Below, one piece after another: positions 1-5,024 of a DNA stretch of 5,024 nt. Under the pieces are notes generated by a model. That model worked only from the letters and a program-made list of their open reading frames with translations, was not told where the DNA came from and ran no database searches. Made by a program: the position numbers and the translations under genes. This DNA comes from Acidithiobacillus sulfuriphilus (lineage in GTDB: Bacteria; Pseudomonadota; Gammaproteobacteria; Acidithiobacillales; Acidithiobacillaceae), in contig NZ_RIZI01000078.1 in the NCBI RefSeq assembly GCF_003721225.1, forward strand, positions 1 through 5,024, in the 5' to 3' direction. Position 1 is the first letter of the stretch. Every line of letters starts with the position of its first letter.

Positions 1-1633
<1,633 letters not shown>

Positions 1634-1637
<4 letters not shown>

Positions 1638-2836
1638 TGCAAGGCACGGCGATTGCCAACAGTATTAACAAATTGTTACGAGGTGAGAATTTAGGCTTGC
1701 TCAATCAGGTCGATATAGATTTGGCAGACTTGACTCTGATCTGCGGAGAGAACAACACCGGGAAGACCTACGCAACGTATGCCATTTACGGCTTTTTGCG
1801 TAGTTGGAGGCAGTTGTTGCGTTTTACTTTGGAGGCTGAAATCGACGAGTTGCTGAAGGAGCAGGATAAATATCAGTTCGATTTGCAGCAAATGTTTGCG
1901 GGCAAGGTCGATGACTATCTGACACAATTGGGTAAAAATTATGTTGAAATTCTCCCTCGCGTTTTTGCTACCGAGGCGAGCGTTTTTGAGAAAACCATCT
2001 GTGTACCTTGCTGCACTCAGACGGACGACTTCTTGACTCGCCCGTATCAACAGCGAGTTCAAGCGGGCCCTGGTGGAAAAGTACTCGCCACCATTACCAA
2101 AGAGGCGGGAAGCGCCATTCTGGATGTGTTGGTTGCCGATGCAGAGGTGCTACAACGCCCTTACGGCAAACTCACCGATTTTATCGCCGATGCAATCTCT
2201 GATATTGTGTTTGCTCCGCATTTGCCGCCAGTGCATATCGCCAGTGCCGAGCGTACTGGCGCTGCCATCTTTCGCAAAGAACTCGATATGGCTCGAACGC
2301 GGATGCTCAAGGCTATCAACGAGATTGATTCCAAGGAACTCAGGCGTAATCCATTCAAGATTCTGCAAAAAATGGACGCGGACTACGCATGGCCTGTTGA
2401 AGATAACGTGGATTTCGTGCGTCAGCTTGAGGATATTGACAAGCGCAGCAGTGAGCTTGCAAATGCTCATCCGGAGCTACTGGAAGCCTTTGACGGCATC
2501 ATCGGTGGTTCGTACAAAGTGGTGAAACAGCAGCTGGTTTTTCAGGCCAAGGGTTCAGGCAAGCAACGCTTTACGATGAACGAGGCTTCAAGCTGCATTC
2601 GTGCGCTGCTGGATGTCGGATTTTATTTGCGCTGCAAAGCCCGCTCCGGCGATTTGTTCATGATCGACGAACCCGAACTGAATCTGCACCCTAAAAATCA
2701 GCGTGCGTTTGCCCGGCTGGTTGCGTGCATGGTGAACGCTGGGATCAAAGTATTCATCACCACGCATAGTGATTACCTGATCAAGGAGATCAATACGCTA
2801 ATCATGCTGAATCAGTGTACGGAGCACACTATAACT
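1634..2836 (+). pseudogene. AAA15/AAA21 (OLD/ABC-like) ATPase, 5' fragment (401 codons) interrupted by IS1111-type element
   Basis: This is the first 401 codons of an ATP-binding protein of the AAA15/AAA21 type found in many defence operons. The start ATG at 1634 (or the next codon, 1637) overlaps the methylase stop as ATGA; an in-frame ATG at 1604 lies inside the methylase and is less likely. Walker A is GENNTGKT at residues 38-45. Walker B is FMIDEPELNLHP, with D345 and E346. The switch histidine is in TTHSD (H378). About 280 residues separate the two Walker motifs; they hold the insert/coiled region expected of this family. The insertion point falls after NQCTEHTIT. In the present state the frame runs on into the element, adds nine foreign residues and stops at 2864-2866. 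The truncated product keeps all nucleotide-binding motifs but lacks the last 77 residues. The gene is less GC-rich than the methylase. Family assignment is confident; the cellular role is inferred from context. Confidence 0.88.
2835..2836. other. Core dinucleotide CT at the right IS boundary
   Basis: CT here and at 4257-4258 flank the element as the recombination core; on the minus strand it is AG, and guides of both RNA loops include it. One copy belongs to the target and one to the donor. Confidence 0.75.
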
Positions 2837-2861
2837 TATATGGATGCCTCCATGTGTGCAA
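2837..2861 (-). promoter_or_regulatory. Outward -35-like box at the right end, half of a possible circle-junction promoter
   Basis: On the minus strand TTGCAC (2861-2856) points out of the element. When the ends join as a circle (2837 to 4258), it is followed after 17 bases by TAAGAT, formed by TA from the right tip and AGAT from the left tip. This would drive the transposase only in the circular form, as reported for other IS110-family members. The -35 matches consensus at three of six positions and the -10 at four of six. An overlapping TATAAG (five of six) has 15-base spacing. In the integrated state the -10 is lost. Confidence 0.45.
2840..2851. repeat. Right subterminal inverted repeat (IRR) of the IS
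   Basis: ATGGATGCCTCC on the plus strand pairs perfectly with 4240-4251. Three bases (2837-2839) separate it from the tip, the right-end spacing described for the IS1111 group. Confidence 0.92.
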
Positions 2862-2894
2862 GATGACTTTTGATGTCTGGCATTTTGAGGTCGA

Positions 2895-3020
2895 GTTGCT
2901 GTCTTATATCCGGCCTTTGTGCAGGGTTGTCCCTGCTGGCCCCGATGGAATCCGCCGGAAGAGTCCTCATCTGTTCAACGTCCTCGAAGGACAAGTTACC
3001 ACCAGGCTCTCTCTTCCGTG
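2895..3020 (-). ncRNA. Bridge RNA (seekRNA) of the IS1111-type element, core region; outer ends uncertain
   Basis: It lies between the transposase stop and the right inverted repeat, where IS1111-group elements encode their guide RNA. On the minus strand two loops can be read in order. The target loop is closed by GAAGAG/CTCTTC (3011-3016 with 2958-2963). It holds a 5' guide UAACU (2998-2994), the hairpin GUCCU-UCG-AGGAC (2992-2980) and a 3' guide UGAACAG (2977-2971). The donor loop holds a 5' guide AUUCCAUC (2951-2944), a hairpin of GGCC/GGCC plus GCAGGG/CCCUGC with an ACAA loop (2941-2912), and a 3' guide AUAUAAGA (2909-2902). In each loop the 5' guide is complementary to, and the 3' guide identical to, the transposase-sense strand of its site, meeting at core AG. 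The true 5' and 3' ends and the promoter are not evident; transcription from the transposase message is possible. Confidence 0.85.
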
Positions 3021-3099
3021 GTCTGACCTGTTTTGCCATCAATCGTTTATCCGCCTGCGCAACTCCTTTTGCTGAACTTCAACAAATCTGTAATCGCGA

Positions 3100-4128
3100 C
3101 TACGCCGCAGCTTTTAGTGCCGTGTGATTTGTGTCATATTCCGAATTCTTCACCAACAGTGCCCAGATCGTTCTGGCCATTTTGTTGGCGACTGCCACCA
3201 CAGCCACATTGTGCGGCCGTCGACTGAGTAATTTGTCGATCCAGGGGTTTCGATTCTTAATCTGGAAGTTCACCACCGCTCTGGCCCCATGGGTCAGCAA
3301 TGTTCTGAGATAGACGTCTCCCCGTTTGCTGATTCCCAGCAATCTGACCTTGCCGCCAGTACCGCTCTGGCGGGGAACCAGCCCCAGAAACGCCGCAAAC
3401 TCCCGTCCTGAACGAAAAGATTTCATATCCCCCACGGTGGCAATGATAGCGGTTGCCGTCAGTAGCCCGACACCGGGAATAGCCATCAATCGAATTACCG
3501 CCTCCTGGTCTTTCTTCCACAGCGTCAGGCGTTTCTCGATATCCGCGATGTCTTGGTCCAGTTCGTCCAGGCGTTTCAGTTGTCGGCGAACAGTGTCCAG
3601 TGTCATGGGCGATACAGAGTCTTCCAGATTGGCCAAAGCGTCTGGAACCTCTTTCAGTCCTCGTTGGCGACCCTGTGGCAGATCGGCGCCGAATTCGCAG
3701 AGCAGGCCACGTATCTGATTGACCTGCATGGTGCGGATTTTGATCAATTGCTCCCGCATACGGTGCAATGCCAGGACGGACTGTTGTTCTTCACTCTTGA
3801 CGGCTACGAAGCGCATATCGGGCCGCTGTACAGTTTCCCAGATGGCTGCAGCGTCGGCAGCATCGTTCTTGTTGGCCTTCACGAAGGGACGCACGAATTG
3901 GGCAGCGACCAATCGGACCTCATGGCCCAGCTTGCGCAATTCCCGGCCCCAATAATGGGCGCTACCGCAGGCCTCCATGGCAACCAACCCGGGTTGGCGA
4001 TTGGCGAAGAACTCCAGGAGCGCCTCGCGGCGCAACTGTTTGCGATGAATCTCACCTGTCTCCATGTCCACCCAATGCAGCTGCATAACCCTTTTTGCCA
4101 AATCCAATCCATATGTTGTAATCTGCAT
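3100..4128 (-). CDS. IS1111-group IS110 family transposase (DEDD RuvC-like recombinase, 342 aa)
   Basis: This recombinase moves the element through a circular intermediate, with its target chosen by a bridge RNA. The N-terminal RuvC-like domain shows the DEDD set: D9 in YGLDLAK, E52 in VAMEACGS, and D89 and D92 in KNDAADAAAI. A middle helical region (about 110-205) is rich in charged residues. The C-terminal Tnp20 domain starts with the helix-hairpin-helix-like IPGVGLLTATAI (217-228), followed by FLGLVPRQSGTGGK, where S255 is the expected catalytic serine. Length matches the family (about 340). The start at 4128 was chosen because an ideal AAGGAGG lies 7 bases before it; an in-frame ATG at 4167 would add 13 residues and lies upstream of that site. 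The gene ends in TAG at 3100-3102, and the right-end RNA region follows directly. No frameshift or missing motif is seen, so it appears intact. Confidence 0.96.
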   Translation of the reverse strand: MQITTYGLDLAKRVMQLHWVDMETGEIHRKQLRREALLEFFANRQPGLVAMEACGSAHYWGRELRKLGHEVRLVAAQFVRPFVKANKNDAADAAAIWETVQRPDMRFVAVKSEEQQSVLALHRMREQLIKIRTMQVNQIRGLLCEFGADLPQGRQRGLKEVPDALANLEDSVSPMTLDTVRRQLKRLDELDQDIADIEKRLTLWKKDQEAVIRLMAIPGVGLLTATAIIATVGDMKSFRSGREFAAFLGLVPRQSGTGGKVRLLGISKRGDVYLRTLLTHGARAVVNFQIKNRNPWIDKLLSRRPHNVAVVAVANKMARTIWALLVKNSEYDTNHTALKAAA

Positions 4129-4135
4129 GACGAGT

Positions 4136-4142
4136 CCTCCTT
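4136..4142 (-). promoter_or_regulatory. Shine-Dalgarno site of the transposase
   Basis: On the minus strand this reads AAGGAGG, seven bases before the ATG at 4126-4128. It decides the start of the transposase at 4128 rather than at 4167. Confidence 0.85.
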
Positions 4143-4194
4143 GACCTTCTTGTGGATGAATTTCCACCTTGGCACTTTGATGCCGTCCGGATCA

Positions 4195-4224
4195 AGCGGG
4201 GACTCCCTTCCGAAACTCCCCGCT
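4195..4224. repeat. Hairpin-forming inverted repeat in the IS left end
   Basis: AGCGGGGA (4195-4202) and TCCCCGCT (4217-4224) are exact complements around a 14-base loop, in the untranslated leader of the transposase. It may limit read-through transcription or hide the leader; no run of T follows on the minus strand, so it is not a standard terminator. Confidence 0.45.
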
Positions 4225-4239
4225 GCCGGTCCTATAGGG

Positions 4240-4251
4240 GGAGGCATCCAT
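4240..4251. repeat. Left subterminal inverted repeat (IRL) of the IS
   Basis: GGAGGCATCCAT on the plus strand is the exact reverse complement of the repeat at 2840-2851 (12 of 12). Seven bases (4252-4258) lie between it and the tip, the left-end spacing described for the IS1111 group. Confidence 0.92.
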
Positions 4252-4256
4252 TCCAT

Positions 4257-4258
4257 CT
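4257..4258. other. Core dinucleotide CT at the left IS boundary
   Basis: This is the second copy of the recombination core. The target sequence CTGTTCA (4257-4263) runs from this dinucleotide into the ATPase gene and is the sequence read by the 3' target guide of the bridge RNA. Confidence 0.75.
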
Positions 4259-4492
4259 GTTCAGCAGCAATATGGATATGAAGATGCGGAGCTGATCGAC
4301 CCGCAACGCGTCAAGCTTTACATGACAGGCGTCGTTAAGTCCGCCATTAGTAGTGGTCGACGCGGCAAGTTTAAGACACTGATACTCGCCAAGATTTATC
4401 CGGATAGGGGTATCGAGGTTGGAACCTTCGATGACACCATCGAGACCATGAACACCATACAGAGCGAAATCCTCTACGGAGGCGAGCTCTGA
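4259..4492 (+). pseudogene. AAA15/AAA21 ATPase, 3' fragment (77 codons plus stop)
   Basis: This is the remainder of the ATPase gene on the far side of the insertion, in the same reading frame (both parts have codons starting at positions equal to 2 modulo 3). It reads VQQYGYEDAELIDPQRVKLY and continues to ...SEILYGGEL. The element is 1422 bp, a multiple of three, so joining 2836 to 4259 restores one open frame of 478 residues. As it stands it has no start codon of its own until an ATG at 4322 and no visible promoter, so it is unlikely to be translated. Its end carries a GGAGG at 4478-4482, which serves the next gene, and its TGA stop shares one base with that gene's ATG (TGATG, 4490-4494). 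This overlap shows that the next gene belongs to the same operon. Confidence 0.88.
4478..4482 (+). promoter_or_regulatory. Shine-Dalgarno site of the downstream small gene
   Basis: GGAGG lies nine bases before the ATG at 4492, inside the end of the ATPase gene. With the TGATG overlap it supports coupled translation and the chosen start. Confidence 0.7.
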
Positions 4493-4977
4493 TGGCACTA
4501 TCAAATGCACTTCAACAACTTAAAGATTCATTGTCTTGCTGCACATACCATGGCGATCAACACTCCCACGTGTTGATCAAGGAGGCTGACCCTGCGGCGA
4601 AGCTTACAAAGGTGACGCTGACGGCGCCAACAGGCGATTGGTTCAGCTTTGATCCGGACAAGGGCCGGGGTAAGGCGGCCCAGATGTCGCCCTTGCTGGC
4701 GACTGGCAAGGGGCAGAATCATCACCGTGCATGCGATTGTGTTGTGCTCATCGATCGAGGGGGACGGTTAACCGCACTGTATGTTGACCTGAAGTCAGGT
4801 AATCCGGTTGGCTACTCGGGACAATTCAAAAGCACTCGACAATTTGTGCGTTATGCCTTGGGACTGCTGGAAGAGTTTCACGGCACCAAAATTGTGCTGG
4901 TCGATGAGCGCTTTGTGGTGCTTTACGGCGGCAAACCGGCGTCTGTCAAGGTAGTTGTCGCGTCTCCCATTTTTTAA
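4492..4977 (+). CDS. Hypothetical protein with PD-(D/E)XK nuclease-like core, third gene of the operon (161 aa)
   Basis: I do not recognise a named family. The start ATG overlaps the ATPase stop (TGATG) and has GGAGG nine bases upstream. The centre reads ACDCVVLIDRGG followed by LYVDLKSGNPVGY, an acidic residue (D82), a beta hairpin and D99-x-K101. This is the layout of a PD-(D/E)XK nuclease active site, with Q111 and K113 following and E31 as a possible upstream acid. A GDWFSFDPDKGRGKA block (48-62) is rich in charged and glycine residues. No signal peptide or membrane segment is seen, so it is probably cytoplasmic. As the last gene of a methylase-ATPase operon it could be the DNA-cutting effector, or a subunit that regulates the ATPase. 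The insertion upstream probably reduces its expression. The stop follows a run of six T; dropping one T keeps the frame open to the window end, so the C-terminus may be truncated. Existence of the gene is well supported; the function is inferred from the motif alone. Confidence 0.75.
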   Translation: MALSNALQQLKDSLSCCTYHGDQHSHVLIKEADPAAKLTKVTLTAPTGDWFSFDPDKGRGKAAQMSPLLATGKGQNHHRACDCVVLIDRGGRLTALYVDLKSGNPVGYSGQFKSTRQFVRYALGLLEEFHGTKIVLVDERFVVLYGGKPASVKVVVASPIF

Positions 4978-5024
4978 GCGGCCTTTTTATCCTGTCGCTG
5001 CGGGTTCAGATCTACCGCCCCGAC
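4978..5024 (+). other. Short tail after the last stop codon
   Basis: The 47 bases show no start codon with a ribosome site and no terminator hairpin. Read in the frame reached by a one-base deletion in the T run at 4970-4975, they are open and encode a basic, proline-containing stretch. This could be the true end of the upstream protein. Confidence 0.3.

Larger units (their letters stand above)
2837..4258 (-). mobile_element. Complete IS1111-group element of the IS110 family (1422 bp)
   Basis: The element comprises a DEDD transposase on the minus strand, a 130-bp left end (4129-4258) and a 263-bp right end (2837-3099) coding for a bridge RNA. It has 12-bp inverted repeats set in from the tips by 7 bp on the left end and 3 bp on the right end, as described for the IS1111 group. 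The tips are fixed by the CT dinucleotide at 2835-2836 and 4257-4258, the in-frame ATPase on both sides, and the RNA guides. No longer target duplication is seen, as expected for this family. Because CT occurs at both sides the limits can equally be written 2835-4256; the restored target is the same. It sits antisense to the ATPase operon. Nothing in it looks decayed, so it may be active. I cannot name the exact IS. Confidence 0.93.

Noticed and set aside
2836..3042. 68-codon minus-strand frame in the IS right end
   Set aside because: It lies over the bridge RNA, has no good ribosome site and no protein-like features; its stop is formed across the IS tip.
3071..3077. GCTGAAC, which on the minus strand reads GTTCAGC and is complementary to one flank of the insertion site
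   Set aside because: It lies outside the target loop and is not in register with the core; the match at 2971-2977 beside the hairpin explains the target better. It is probably chance.
3553..4281. 242-codon open frame on the plus strand opposite the transposase
   Set aside because: The antisense transposase has the full DEDD and serine motifs and an ideal ribosome site; this frame has no features of its own and runs across the IS boundary.

Overview
The window looks like part of a bacterial defence-type accessory region, probably from a GC-rich proteobacterium. This lineage guess rests on base composition, on IS1111-type transposase similarity and on the tightly overlapping operon style; the sequence does not fix the species.

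Layout. Bases 1-1637 (+) are the C-terminal part of a large N6-adenine DNA methyltransferase of the Eco57I/type IIG-PglX-like class; the window opens two codons before the VLGNPPW motif. It overlaps by 4 bases (ATGA) an AAA15/AAA21 (OLD/ABC-like) ATPase gene that starts at 1634. A complete IS1111-group IS110 element (2837-4258) splits the ATPase gene, and its last 77 codons reappear at 4259-4492. The stop of that fragment overlaps by one base (TGATG) a small gene (4492-4977) whose D82...D99-x-K101 pattern resembles a PD-(D/E)XK nuclease core. Methylase, ATPase and the small protein therefore look like one translationally coupled operon, plausibly an anti-phage modification/restriction module. 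I do not recognise it with certainty as a named system.

The insertion sequence is the best-resolved part. It carries a 342-aa DEDD transposase/recombinase on the minus strand (3100-4128), 12-bp subterminal inverted repeats, and a 3' non-coding region (2837-3099). Within that region I can read a bridge RNA (seekRNA) with two hairpin-centred internal loops. The guides of one loop match the two ends of the element joined as a circle. The guides of the other match the two flanks of the insertion site in the ATPase gene. Both loops are in register with a CT (minus strand AG) core dinucleotide present at each boundary. This fixes the ends of the element and shows a scarless insertion: removing 1422 bp (474 x 3) restores an open 478-aa ATPase.

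Taken together, an RNA-guided mobile element has switched off, perhaps reversibly, the middle gene of a candidate three-gene defence operon. The last gene may also have a frameshift at a T6 run just before its stop codon.
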